Shown: in pieces, positions 7,937 through 15,783 of the stretch
Layout: the number at the start of each line of letters is the position of its first letter
Numbering within the stretch: position 1 is the first letter of the stretch
Assembly (NCBI RefSeq): GCF_018070075.1
Contig: NZ_JAGPXE010000018.1
Span: 62,001 to 126,000, forward strand
Source of the DNA: Saccharopolyspora endophytica
GTDB taxonomy: Bacteria > Actinomycetota > Actinomycetes > Mycobacteriales > Pseudonocardiaceae
DNA: 64,000 nucleotides
Direction of reading: 5' to 3'
Translations under genes and position numbers: made by a program
Notes under the pieces: model-generated
The model's database searches: none
Seen by the model: the letters and a program-made list of their open reading frames with translations, nothing else
Told to the model about the DNA's origin: nothing

Positions 7937-8716
7937 TCACCGGTCTCGCCGGGTGCCGGTCAGGTGCCGGGTGAGGACGTGGGCTTCGTGGAGCAGGAGT
8001 GCGCCGAGCTCCGGTTGGCGCGCCGGTGTGAACCGCGACTCGATGCCGGTGAGGGTCAGGGCCCAGGCGGGTTTGCCGGTGCGGTCGAACACGGCGGCGG
8101 CCATGCCCCAGCTGCCCTCGACGACCAATCCGGGGTTCACGGCGTAGCCGAGTCGGCGGGTCCGGTCGACGCGGGTGCGGAGAGCCTCGGGGGAGTGGTC
8201 CTGGCCCCAGCGGGCGGTCAGGTCGGTGGCTTCGAGGTAGGAGTTGATGTCGGCGTCGTCCTGGAAGGCGAGCAGGACCAGGCCCGCCGAGACGACTCCG
8301 AGCGGGAACCGCGCGCCTTCGTAGAGCACGAACGAGCGGATCGGGAAGTCCCCGTCCTCGCGCAGCAGGCACACCGTCTCCCGACCGCGCAGCGCCGAGA
8401 AGAACGCGCTCTCACCGGTCTTGGCGGCCAGCCGGTGCACGCTGTCGCGCGCGTGGTGGGTGACGTCGTACCGGCTCCCCGCGGTCTGCCCGAGCAGGTA
8501 GAGCTCGGGTCCGAGGAACCAGTTGCCGGTGTCCAGGTCGCGGTCGACGAACCCCTCGTCCGCCAGCGAGCTCAGCAGCCGGTGCGCGGTCGGCCGGGGG
8601 AGCCCGGCCTGGCGTGCCAGGTCGGTGGTCGTCGTGCCCGCCGCGTTCGTCGTGGACAGCGCGCGGAGCACGGTGCCGATCTTGCCGACCAGGTGGGCGT
8701 TCGGACCGTCGCTCAT
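7937..8716 (-). CDS. IclR family transcriptional regulator
   Basis: This IclR-type regulator has an N-terminal winged helix (TTTDLARQAGLPRPTAHRLLSSLADEGF) and an effector domain (HARDSVHRLAAKTGESAFFS, VCLLREDGDFPIRSF, PLGVVSAGLVLLAF, RRLGYAVNPGLVVEGSWGMAAAVFD). I prefer ATG 8716 (259 residues). In-frame starts at 8725 and 8737 also exist, but 8737 lies inside the operator-like repeat at 8731-8747. The gene is divergent from the 3-oxoacid CoA-transferase pair, the arrangement of PcaR/CatR-type IclR regulators of the oxoadipate pathway, so it probably controls that pair and itself. Confidence 0.9.
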   Translation of the reverse strand: MSDGPNAHLVGKIGTVLRALSTTNAAGTTTTDLARQAGLPRPTAHRLLSSLADEGFVDRDLDTGNWFLGPELYLLGQTAGSRYDVTHHARDSVHRLAAKTGESAFFSALRGRETVCLLREDGDFPIRSFVLYEGARFPLGVVSAGLVLLAFQDDADINSYLEATDLTARWGQDHSPEALRTRVDRTRRLGYAVNPGLVVEGSWGMAAAVFDRTGKPAWALTLTGIESRFTPARQPELGALLLHEAHVLTRHLTGTRRDR

Positions 8717-8730
8717 GCCCGCCATCGTAG

Positions 8731-8747
8731 CGTCCATTGAGTGAACG
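8731..8747. promoter_or_regulatory. candidate operator of the second IclR regulator, copy 1
   Basis: CGTCC-N7-GAACG, an imperfect inverted repeat, abuts the regulator start region. It matches 13 of 17 positions with the copy at 8841-8857. A short GAAC-GCT-GTTC repeat overlaps it at 8743-8753. Confidence 0.5.
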
Positions 8748-8840
8748 CTGTTCGGTCGAGTCGGTCATCGAGCGAGCGGATCGCACCCGAAAAAGCTCCG
8801 AACATTGCGGTAGCGGCCTCGGAAGTCCTTTACTTCCCGG

Positions 8841-8857
8841 CGTCCGTCAAGTGGACG
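8841..8857. promoter_or_regulatory. candidate operator of the second IclR regulator, copy 2
   Basis: CGTCCGTCAAGTGGACG has perfect 5-bp arms and a 7-nt spacer. It lies 16 bp upstream of the CoA-transferase A-subunit start, just before its GAGAGG ribosome site. Similarity to copy 1 at 8731-8747 suggests one protein binds both. Confidence 0.55.
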
Positions 8858-8873
8858 TGGGAGAGGTGATGAG

Positions 8874-9587
8874 GTGTCGAAGCTGCGTTCCGACGCGGAG
8901 GAGGCGCTGCGCGGTGTGCTCACCGACGGCATGACGCTCGCCGTCGGTGGGTTCGGCCTGTGCGGTGTGCCGAACGACCTGATCGAGGTCGTGCGCGACA
9001 GCGGCGTCAGGGATCTGACGGTGGTGTCGAACAACATGGGCGTGGACGGCAAGGGCCTCGGGCTGCTGCTGGAGAACGAGCAGGTGTCCAGGGTGATCGC
9101 GTCGTACGTGGGGGAGAACAAGCGGTTCGCCGAGCAGTACCTGGACGGGACGCTGGAGGTGGAGTTCGCGCCGCAGGGGACGCTGTCCGAGCGGTTGCGG
9201 GCCGGTGGCGCGGGCATCGCCGCGTTCTACACCCGTGCGGGCGTGGGCACTCCGGTCGCCGACGGCAAGCCGCTGGCGGAGTTCGACGGGCGGACCTACG
9301 TCCAGGAGCGGGCGATCGTCGCCGACGTCGCGCTCGTGCACGCCCACACCGCCGACCCGGCGGGCAACCTCGTCTACCGCGCGAGCGCGCGCAACTTCAA
9401 CCCCGTCGTGGCGACGTGCGGGCGGGTGGCGGTGGTCGAGGTCGAGCACCTCGCCGATGAGCACCTGGACCCCGAGCGGATCGTGACTCCCGGCATCCAC
9501 GTGAACCGCCTGGTGCGGGCCAAGCCCCGGGTCAAGGACATCGAGAAGCGCACCGTGCGCCCCCGAGCCACCGCCTCGACGAACTAG
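8874..9587 (+). CDS. 3-oxoacid CoA-transferase subunit A (PcaI/ScoA type)
   Basis: This 237-residue alpha subunit of a class I CoA-transferase, with its partner at 9597, moves CoA from succinyl-CoA to a 3-oxo acid such as 3-oxoadipate or acetoacetate. The GGFGLCGVPNDLI glycine loop, the NNMGVDGKGLGLLL block, GTLSERLRAGGAGIAAFYTRAGVGTPV and ARNFNPVVAT are characteristic. It starts at GTG 8874 with GAGAGG 7 bases upstream. The 3-oxoadipate route is plausible because benzoate and catechol genes lie 20 kb away, but an acetoacetate-specific SCOT cannot be excluded. Confidence 0.93.
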   Translation: MSKLRSDAEEALRGVLTDGMTLAVGGFGLCGVPNDLIEVVRDSGVRDLTVVSNNMGVDGKGLGLLLENEQVSRVIASYVGENKRFAEQYLDGTLEVEFAPQGTLSERLRAGGAGIAAFYTRAGVGTPVADGKPLAEFDGRTYVQERAIVADVALVHAHTADPAGNLVYRASARNFNPVVATCGRVAVVEVEHLADEHLDPERIVTPGIHVNRLVRAKPRVKDIEKRTVRPRATASTN

Positions 9588-9596
9588 GAGCAGCAC

Positions 9597-10244
9597 ATGA
9601 GCTGGACTCGTGACGAGATGGCCGCCATCGCCGCCGCCGAGCTGCGCGACGGCGACTACGTCAACCTCGGGATCGGCATCCCGACCCTGGTCGCCAACCA
9701 CGTCCCGGACGGCGTGGAGGTGACCCTGCAGAGCGAGAACGGGATCCTCGGCGTGGGCCCGTTCCCGTGGGAGGGCGAGGAGGACGCCGACCTCATCAAC
9801 GCGGGCAAGCAGACCGTCACGGTCAACCCGGGCGCCAGCTACTTCGACTCGGCCGCCTCGTTCGGCATGATGCGCGGCGGGCACATCGACATCGCGGTGC
9901 TGGGAGCGTTGCAGGTCAGCAGCACCGGCGACCTGGCGAACTGGACCATCCCGGGTTCCCTGGTCAAGGGCATGGGCGGCGCGATGGACCTGGTCGTGGG
10001 TGCCCGACGCATCGTCGTGCTCACCGACCACGTGGCCAAGGACGGCACCCCGAAGCTCGTCGAGCGCTGCACCCTGCCGCTCACCGGGGCCGGTGTCGTC
10101 AACCGGATCGTCACCGACCTGGCCGTGCTCGACGTGACCCCGGACGGCCTGCACCTGGTGTCCGCGGCACCGGGAGTCACCCCGGACGAGGTGCAGGCCA
10201 AGACGGGAGCTCCCGTCCACCAACCGGCTCCCGCGGGCGCCTGA
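9597..10244 (+). CDS. 3-oxoacid CoA-transferase subunit B (PcaJ/ScoB type)
   Basis: This is the 215-residue beta subunit. The catalytic glutamate that carries the thioester intermediate lies in the SENGILG motif near residue 52, after [45 protein letters not shown] and [14 protein letters not shown] are diagnostic. It starts 9 bp after the A subunit at ATG 9597, within a GAGCAGCAC context. It converges on the second MHS transporter across a short GC-rich inverted repeat. Confidence 0.94.
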   Translation: MSWTRDEMAAIAAAELRDGDYVNLGIGIPTLVANHVPDGVEVTLQSENGILGVGPFPWEGEEDADLINAGKQTVTVNPGASYFDSAASFGMMRGGHIDIAVLGALQVSSTGDLANWTIPGSLVKGMGGAMDLVVGARRIVVLTDHVAKDGTPKLVERCTLPLTGAGVVNRIVTDLAVLDVTPDGLHLVSAAPGVTPDEVQAKTGAPVHQPAPAGA

Positions 10245-10260
10245 CCGGCTGCCGGTTCAG
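10241..10260. terminator. short inverted repeat between convergent genes
   Basis: CTGACCGGCTGCCGGTTCAG can fold into a short hairpin (CTGA/TCAG plus CCGG/CCGG arms with a bulge) across the 12-bp gap between the converging CoA-transferase and transporter genes. It has no T tract, so it is only a weak terminator candidate. Confidence 0.35.
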
Positions 10261-11606
10261 GCTTCGGTGCGCTCGCTGCCGAGGTCCTCCGGGCGCAGCA
10301 GCGGGTTGCCCGCGGTCTCGCGCAGGCTGAAGGCGGCGACGAGCCCGACCGCGGCGGCGACCATGAGGTACGGCCCCGGGACCAGAGTGCTGCCGGTGGC
10401 CGCGATCAGGACGGTCATCAGGTAGGGCACGGTGCCGGCGAACAGCGCGGCGGTGATGTTGTAGGCGATGGACAGCCCGCCCTGGCGGACCCGGGTCGGG
10501 AAGATCTCGGCGGACCACACCGCGTAGGTGCCCAGGATGGCCGAGAGCACGACGCCGAGCGCGAGTCCGCCGATCCACGTCCCGACGAGTCCCGTGCGCA
10601 TCGCCAGGTAGGCGGGGGTGGACAGGACGAACAACGCGATGCCCGCACCGATCAGGACCGGCCGCCGGCCGATCCGGTCGGACAGCCGACCGAAGACGGG
10701 CACGAGGACCAGCCCGATCAGCGAGATCGCGGTGGACAGCAGGGCGGCGTCGCCGGAGGAGTGGCCGAGGTGGTCGGTCTCGTAGGTCACCAGGTAGGTC
10801 AGGATCGCGTAGAACGGCACGTGCATCATCGTCATCAGGCCGGCGACCTGCAGCAGCTGCGTGCCGTTGTTGCGCAGGAGCTCCCGCACGGGCCTGCTGG
10901 GCACGGTGTCGGCCTCTTCGAGGGCGCGGTACTCGGGGGTGTCCTCGATCTTGTTGCGGATGATGAAGCCGACGACGCCCAGCGGCGCGGCGATGAGGAA
11001 CGGGATGCGCCAGCCCCACGAGGTCAGCTGATCCTCCGAGAGTCCCACCGACAGCAGGAAGAACACGAACGAACCCGCCAGGAACCCCAGGAGCGAACCG
11101 ACTTCCAGCCAGCTGACGCCGAAACCGCGCCGACGTCGGGGTGCGTGCTCGGCGAGGAAGCTCGCGGCGCTGCCGAACTCGCCGCCCGCCGCGAATCCCT
11201 GCAGCAACCGCAGCAGCACCAGCAGCAGCGGTGCCGCGATCCCGATCGTCGAGTACCCCGGCAGCAGGCCGATGACGAGCGTGGCCCCGGACATCAGGAA
11301 GATGACCAGCGACAGCGTGCGCTTGCGGCCGATCCGGTCGCCGAGCGGCCCGAACACCAGCGCCCCGACGGGGCGGATGCCGAACGACACCGCGAAGACC
11401 CCGAACACGGCGAGGAGTCCGGCGGTGGCGTCACCCGCGGGGAAGAACACCGAAGCGATGGTGCTCGCGAGGTAGGCGTAGGCGGCCCAGTCGAACCAGT
11501 GCACGAAGACGCCGACCGCACCCGCCGCGACGCTGCGCCGCAGCGTCGCGGGATCGGCTGTTGTCTCGATGAGCTCTCTGGCGGGAGCGGATTCAGGTGC
11601 GGTCAT
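10257..11606 (-). CDS. MFS transporter, metabolite:H+ symporter type
   Basis: This 449-residue MHS-family permease has about 12 membrane segments. Signatures are [25 protein letters not shown] at TM1, [14 protein letters not shown] in the TM2-3 loop, [41 protein letters not shown] and a repeat of the loop motif at [15 protein letters not shown]. The start is ATG 11606, with AGGAGG 6 bases upstream; in-frame codons upstream of it lack homology. It resembles the transporter at 3444-5321 in family and architecture. It lies downstream, on the same strand, of the RidA-DUF1028-amidohydrolase genes and may import their substrate. Confidence 0.92.
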   Translation of the reverse strand: MTAPESAPARELIETTADPATLRRSVAAGAVGVFVHWFDWAAYAYLASTIASVFFPAGDATAGLLAVFGVFAVSFGIRPVGALVFGPLGDRIGRKRTLSLVIFLMSGATLVIGLLPGYSTIGIAAPLLLVLLRLLQGFAAGGEFGSAASFLAEHAPRRRRGFGVSWLEVGSLLGFLAGSFVFFLLSVGLSEDQLTSWGWRIPFLIAAPLGVVGFIIRNKIEDTPEYRALEEADTVPSRPVRELLRNNGTQLLQVAGLMTMMHVPFYAILTYLVTYETDHLGHSSGDAALLSTAISLIGLVLVPVFGRLSDRIGRRPVLIGAGIALFVLSTPAYLAMRTGLVGTWIGGLALGVVLSAILGTYAVWSAEIFPTRVRQGGLSIAYNITAALFAGTVPYLMTVLIAATGSTLVPGPYLMVAAAVGLVAAFSLRETAGNPLLRPEDLGSERTEA

Positions 11607-12023
11607 CGGTGGCCTCCTCGGACCGGATCTCATGTGGACGCTAGAAGCCGCCCGCAACATCGAACAAGAAGAAATAAACGGAGCAACGCATCGCAAAGAT
11701 CTATGCGCTCCGCTCGCGCCCGCCCCGAAACGCACAGCTGATAGCGCCGAAACGAGAACGTCATCAACCCCCGGACCTCACCCACGTCCCGGCTCACCAA
11801 GAGCACCGACTCGCAGGAGACCCGGCACCCTGCCTTCCTCCCCGAGAGAACACCCACCCAGGCATCACCCCGACCCCAGCGGACCCCACGACCCTGAAGC
11901 CCACCCACCCGACGCGACCCGCAGCCGTGCCACCGCAGTCACCGAGGCCGGGCGGTCTTCCGGATTTCAGTGGAAATCTGTGAGCTCGCTTCGCCAAGGT
12001 GCAGGTGCGGGGGAGTGCGGTGG
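11607..12023. other. 417-bp intergenic region with a LysR-type palindrome
   Basis: No convincing gene is present. The part nearest the transporter is distinctly AT-richer than its surroundings (about 11645-11705) and probably holds its promoter. It contains CGCAT at 11687-11691 and ATGCG at 11703-11707, perfect arms 11 nt apart, which gives the T-N11-A form of a LysR box 80-100 bp upstream of the transporter start. The remainder is C- and A-rich sequence with no feature I can name. Confidence 0.45.
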
Positions 12024-13145
12024 TTATGGGGTGGTGGCGCGGTCGGTTCCGGTCCAGGCCAGGGCGATCGAGGCGTCGAGCAGGGCGCGTTGGGCGGTGC
12101 CGCCGACGCAGTGGTCGGCGAACTCGCGCTGGTGGTTGATCGCCGGTAGCGAGCCGATGCCGATGTAGGGGTGGATGGCGGGCACCACCTGCGAGACGTT
12201 GCCCATGTCGGTGGAGGCCCGGTTCATGCGGGACGCCGTGCCGTCCGGGGCGAATTCGCGGCCGAGCTCGACGGCGTTGGCGCGGTAGGCCTCCAGCGCC
12301 GCGTCGTCCGCGCGGAACTCCGCGTAGGGCTTGCTCTCCGGCTCCACGGTCAGCTCGCTCCCGGTGGCCAGCGCCCCGGCCTCGAAGGCGCGCATCACGC
12401 GCGGCTCCAGCTCGGCCAGCTCCGCGAGCGTCTCGGCTCGCACGTACCAGCGGCCGGTGGCGCGCTCCGGGATCGCGTTCGGCGCGTCCCCGGCGTGCGT
12501 CACGATCCCGTGCACCCTGGCCGATGCCGGGATCTGCTGGCGGAGCAGCCCGATGGCGACCTGGGCGACGGTGAACGCGTCGGCGGCGTTGATCCCGGAC
12601 TCGGGGTAGGCGGCGGCGTGGGCCGACTTGCCCGAGTAGGAGATCTTCGAATGGCTCACCGCGAACGGCCGCGCCTCGGCGACGTCGACGGGCGCCGGGT
12701 GCACCATCATCGCCAGGTCCACCCCGGCGAAGGCGCCGCGGTCGAGCAGCTCGATCTTGCCGCCGCCGCCTTCCTCGGCGGGAGTCCCGTAGACCTCGAC
12801 CGTCACGCCCGCGTCGTCGGCCACCGCCGCCAGCCCCAGCGCGGCGCCGATCGAACTGGCCGCGATGAGGTTGTGGCCGCAGGCGTGGCCGAGACCCGGC
12901 AGCGCGTCGTACTCGGCGCACAGCGCGATCCGCTGGGGGCCGGTGCCGAAGCTCGCGTGGAACGCGGTGTCCAACCCGAGGTAGGCGGGGGTGACGGTGA
13001 ACCCGGCCCGGTCGAGCAGTTCGGGCACGGCCGCGGCCGCCCGGTGCTCCTCCCACGCCGTCTCCGGGTCGGCGTGCAGCCGTTCCGACAGGCCGATCAG
13101 CTCCTCGGCGTGCCGGTCGATGACGGTGCGAGCGGCGGCTTTCAT
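12024..13145 (-). CDS. M20D family amidohydrolase / metallopeptidase
   Basis: This 373-residue zinc amidohydrolase of the M20 (ArgE/AbgB/HipO-like) superfamily hydrolyses an amide or peptide bond, typically of an N-acyl amino acid or p-aminobenzoyl-glutamate-like compound. The metal motifs are visible: ALCAEYDALPGLGHACGHN, GTPAEEGGGGKIELL and an HSKISYSGKSAHAAAYPE dimerisation-domain segment, with a late SSTDMGNVS-like metal-ligand block (RASTDMGNVSQ). It starts at ATG 13145, 5 nt after the DUF1028 stop. It is the third gene of a RidA-DUF1028-M20 operon, consistent with amide degradation and reactive-imine clean-up. Confidence 0.92.
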   Translation of the reverse strand: MKAAARTVIDRHAEELIGLSERLHADPETAWEEHRAAAAVPELLDRAGFTVTPAYLGLDTAFHASFGTGPQRIALCAEYDALPGLGHACGHNLIAASSIGAALGLAAVADDAGVTVEVYGTPAEEGGGGKIELLDRGAFAGVDLAMMVHPAPVDVAEARPFAVSHSKISYSGKSAHAAAYPESGINAADAFTVAQVAIGLLRQQIPASARVHGIVTHAGDAPNAIPERATGRWYVRAETLAELAELEPRVMRAFEAGALATGSELTVEPESKPYAEFRADDAALEAYRANAVELGREFAPDGTASRMNRASTDMGNVSQVVPAIHPYIGIGSLPAINHQREFADHCVGGTAQRALLDASIALAWTGTDRATTP

Positions 13146-13150
13146 GCCCG

Positions 13151-13831
13151 TCACGAGTCGTCTCCCGGGACGCCGTAGGACGGTGCGGAGGAGGGGTCGA
13201 GCCCGCGGGTCACGTAGTCGTCGCGCTGCGGGAGCCACACGTCGAGCAGCTCGTCGAGCCGGTCGATCGGGTCGTCCGCCCAGTCCACCCGGAGATCCGT
13301 GACCGGCCACTCCACATCGGACACCACGACGAGGCCGGCGGAGTGCACGGGGCCTTCTTCGCCCCCGGCGGCGAGCCCGGCCCGCAAGGCGGTGACGAGC
13401 CGCTGCTCCAGTTCCCCGGTGGCGGCGGTGAAGGCGTCGACGATGGCCTGCGGGACGTGCTCGCCCGCCAGCATGTTGCCCGCGGCGACGACGCCGTCCG
13501 CGGTGGCCGATCCGTGCGTGCCCAGGGTCCTCGCACCGCTGCGGGCGAAGCCCGGGCCGGTCGCCCCGAGCGCGGTGAGCTGCCGGTACTCGACGTGGTC
13601 GGTGCCGGTGGTCACCTCGCGGAGCGCCCGCGCGGCGTCGCCGTGCTCGGCGAGCCGGTCGAGCAGGTGACCGCCGAGCCGCGGGTCGGTGATGTTCTGG
13701 GAGGCGGCCGCGCCGATGCCCGGACGCAGGTGCGCGACGCGGGCGACCACGGCGGGGCTGGACGAGCTGGCCGCGATGCCGAACCGGACGCGGTCGCCGG
13801 TGCGGTCGCGGGCCACGATCGAGAAGGTCAC
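13151..13831 (-). CDS. DUF1028 family protein (second copy)
   Basis: This 226-residue DUF1028 protein starts TFSIVARDRTGDRVRFGIAASSSSPAV and contains the conserved SQNITDPRLGGHLLDRL block and GVVAAGNMLAGEHV. It is a distant paralogue of the protein at 2435-3139. The GTG start overlaps the RidA stop by 4 nt (GTGA) and has GGAGGAG just upstream, so the two are translationally coupled. It is followed after 5 nt by the M20 amidohydrolase. DUF1028 proteins are often next to such hydrolases; the function is unproven. Confidence 0.88.
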   Translation of the reverse strand: MTFSIVARDRTGDRVRFGIAASSSSPAVVARVAHLRPGIGAAASQNITDPRLGGHLLDRLAEHGDAARALREVTTGTDHVEYRQLTALGATGPGFARSGARTLGTHGSATADGVVAAGNMLAGEHVPQAIVDAFTAATGELEQRLVTALRAGLAAGGEEGPVHSAGLVVVSDVEWPVTDLRVDWADDPIDRLDELLDVWLPQRDDYVTRGLDPSSAPSYGVPGDDS

Positions 13832-14250
13832 TTCTCCTCCTTCGGGATCACGGCGATCGCGTCGATCTCGCACAGCCACTCGGGCCGTGCGAGCGCGGAG
13901 ACCACCACGCCGGTCGAGATCGGGTGCACGCCCTTGGTCCAGCTGCCGACGACGCGGTAGACGTCCTCGCGGTAGCGGGGATCGATGAGGTAGATGGTCA
14001 GCTTGACGAGGTGTTCCATCCGGCTACCCGATTCCTCGAGCAGCATCTTGATGTTGGCCATCGCCTGCTCGGCCTGGGCCGCGGCGTCGCCGATGCCGAC
14101 GGATTCGCTGGTGTCGAGGTCCTGCCCGATCTGGCCGCGCACGTAGACGGTGTCGTTGGCGACGACGGCCTGGCAGAGATCGTTGTCGAGGCTCTGCTCG
14201 GGATAGGTGTCGCGGGTGTTGAACGGTCGGATGCGACGGTGAACTATCAC
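13828..14250 (-). CDS. RidA family enamine/imine deaminase
   Basis: This 140-residue protein is of the RidA/YjgF/Rid family, which hydrolyses reactive enamine or imine intermediates to keto compounds plus ammonia. Family features are the N-terminal RRIRPFNTRDTYPEQSLDNDLCQAVVANDTVYVRGQIGQDLD, AAAQAEQAMANIKMLLEESG, VKLTIYLIDPRYREDVYRVVG and the C-terminal EWLCEIDAIAVIP. I chose GTG 14250 because GGGAAAGG lies 7 bases upstream and the resulting length matches the family; a longer in-frame extension to 14352 would cross the operator array. First gene of the operon with DUF1028 and the amidohydrolase. Confidence 0.9.
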   Translation of the reverse strand: MIVHRRIRPFNTRDTYPEQSLDNDLCQAVVANDTVYVRGQIGQDLDTSESVGIGDAAAQAEQAMANIKMLLEESGSRMEHLVKLTIYLIDPRYREDVYRVVGSWTKGVHPISTGVVVSALARPEWLCEIDAIAVIPKEEK

Positions 14251-14331
14251 TTCATGGCCTTTCCCTGGGACTTCGTCGCACGCGTCGGCGGCGTCATCGC
14301 ACCAGCCTGAACTCGCCACCGAGGTTCTGTC

Positions 14332-14418
14332 CAGTAGATGTTTCCGGATCAATGCATCGGAATAACTGATGCGATATGCATCGGAATATCAGATGCACAT
14401 GACAGAAAACATCTGTTG
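14332..14418. promoter_or_regulatory. four-part palindromic array between ridA and the monooxygenase gene
   Basis: Two 19-bp near-identical elements, GCATCGGAATAACTGATGC (14354-14372) and GCATCGGAATATCAGATGC (14378-14396), repeat with a 24-bp period; each has GCATC/GATGC arms. They are flanked by an inverted pair, CAGTAGATGTTT (14332-14343) and AAACATCTGTTG (14407-14418). The block is AT-rich against its surroundings and lies in the divergent promoter region. It is a strong candidate for cooperative regulator binding; the regulator is not identified. Confidence 0.65.
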
Positions 14419-14514
14419 GACACGGGATCTGTCGGCGGCGAGGATCCGGTGAGAAGCAGTGGTGTGGAGGCGAACCGGGCGGATCGCCCGCCGGTCCCGA
14501 GTGGAGGTCCGTGG

Positions 14515-15783
14515 ATGTCAAGCCGAGAGGTCGAGGCCGTCGTCGTGGGCGGGGGGCAGGCCGGTCTGGCGATGAGCGAGCACCTGAGCGACTGCGGCGT
14601 GCCGCACGTCGTCCTGGAGCGGAACCGCATCGCCGAGCGCTGGCGCTCGGAGCGGTGGGACTCGCTGGTCGCGAACGGACCGGCGTGGCACGACCGGTTC
14701 CCCGGGCTGGAGTTCGTCGACCTGCCGCCCGACGCGTTCGCCTCGAAGGACCAGATCGCCGACTACTTCGAGGCCTACGCCGAGAAGATCGCCGCGCCCA
14801 TCCGCACCGGCGTCGAAGTCACCTCAGTGCGGAAGAAGGAGGGGCGAGCGGGTTTTCGCGTGGAGACCTCGGAAGGGCCCCTCGACGCCCGCTACGTCGT
14901 GGCGGCGACCGGACCCTTCCAACGGCCCGTGATCCCGCCGATCGTGCCGCGCGACGCCGGACCCGTGCAGATCCACTCCAGCGAGTACCGCAACCCCGAG
15001 CAGTTGCCCGGCGGTGCGGTGCTGGTGGTCGGAGCCGGGTCGTCGGGAGTGCAGATCGCCGAAGAACTCCGACGGTCGGGCCGAACCACCTACCTCTCGG
15101 TCGGCCCGCACGACCGTCCGCCGCGCCACTACCGCGGACGTGACTTCTGCTGGTGGCTCGGCGTTCTCGGCAAGTGGGACGCCGAAACCCCGCCGTCGGG
15201 GGCCGAGCACGTCACCATCGCGGTCAGCGGAGCGCGCGGTGGCCGCACCGTCGACTTCCGGGCGCTCGCCGACCTCGGGATCGACCTCGTCGGGATGACC
15301 GGCTCGTTCGACGACGGAGTCCTGCGCTTCGCCCCGGACCTCGGCACCAACATCGCGCACGGGGACGCGAACTACCTGGCGCTGCTCGACGAAGCCGACG
15401 CCTACGTGGCGCGCAACGGCCTGGACCTGCCGGAAGAGCCCGAGGCACGTGAGCTGGGCCCGGACCCCGCCTGCGTCACCGATCCGACCCTCGAACTCGA
15501 CCTCGCCGCCGCCGGTGTCCACTCGATCGTCTGGGCGACCGGCTTCGCCGTCGACTACGACTGGCTGCAGGTCGACGCGTTCGACGAGAACGGCAGGCCG
15601 GAGCACCGCCGCGGCGTGTCAGCCGAGCCGGGCGTGTACTTCCTCGGCCTGCCGTGGCTGGCCCGCCGCGGATCGAGCTTCATCTGGGGCGTCTGGCACG
15701 ACGCCAAGTTCGTCGCCGATCACATCGCAACCCAACGCAGATACCTGAGCGCGGAGCCCAAGCCGATCGATCAGCCCGCGTAG
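14515..15783 (+). CDS. FAD-dependent flavin monooxygenase-like oxidoreductase
   Basis: This 422-residue protein of the flavin-containing monooxygenase/TrkA-like group has an FAD-binding GGGQAG at about residues 12-17, a WRSERWDSL segment typical of this group, and a second Rossmann motif GAGSSGVQIAEEL for NAD(P)H. A C-terminal IVWATGF matches the conserved ATG motif. It starts at ATG 14515, with GGAGG 7 bases upstream; the frame is open further upstream, but that part covers the palindromic array and has no homology. It is divergent from the RidA operon. The substrate is unknown. The 3' end overlaps the convergent LysR gene by 13 nt. Confidence 0.9.
   Translation: MSSREVEAVVVGGGQAGLAMSEHLSDCGVPHVVLERNRIAERWRSERWDSLVANGPAWHDRFPGLEFVDLPPDAFASKDQIADYFEAYAEKIAAPIRTGVEVTSVRKKEGRAGFRVETSEGPLDARYVVAATGPFQRPVIPPIVPRDAGPVQIHSSEYRNPEQLPGGAVLVVGAGSSGVQIAEELRRSGRTTYLSVGPHDRPPRHYRGRDFCWWLGVLGKWDAETPPSGAEHVTIAVSGARGGRTVDFRALADLGIDLVGMTGSFDDGVLRFAPDLGTNIAHGDANYLALLDEADAYVARNGLDLPEEPEARELGPDPACVTDPTLELDLAAAGVHSIVWATGFAVDYDWLQVDAFDENGRPEHRRGVSAEPGVYFLGLPWLARRGSSFIWGVWHDAKFVADHIATQRRYLSAEPKPIDQPA

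Noticed and set aside
10202-10217. 16-bp perfect palindrome GACGGGAGCTCCCGTC inside the end of the CoA-transferase B gene
   Set aside because: It lies within coding sequence and is explained by codon choice in GC-rich DNA; it might assist termination but nothing else supports it.
11569-12168. Possible small protein in the transporter-amidohydrolase gap (both strands)
   Set aside because: No ribosome site, no motif, and low-complexity composition; it overlaps a likely promoter.
14251-14514. In-frame N-terminal extensions of the RidA protein (to 14352) and of the monooxygenase (from 14338)
   Set aside because: Both would cover the palindromic array, lack homology, and each gene has a better start with a ribosome site (14250 and 14515).
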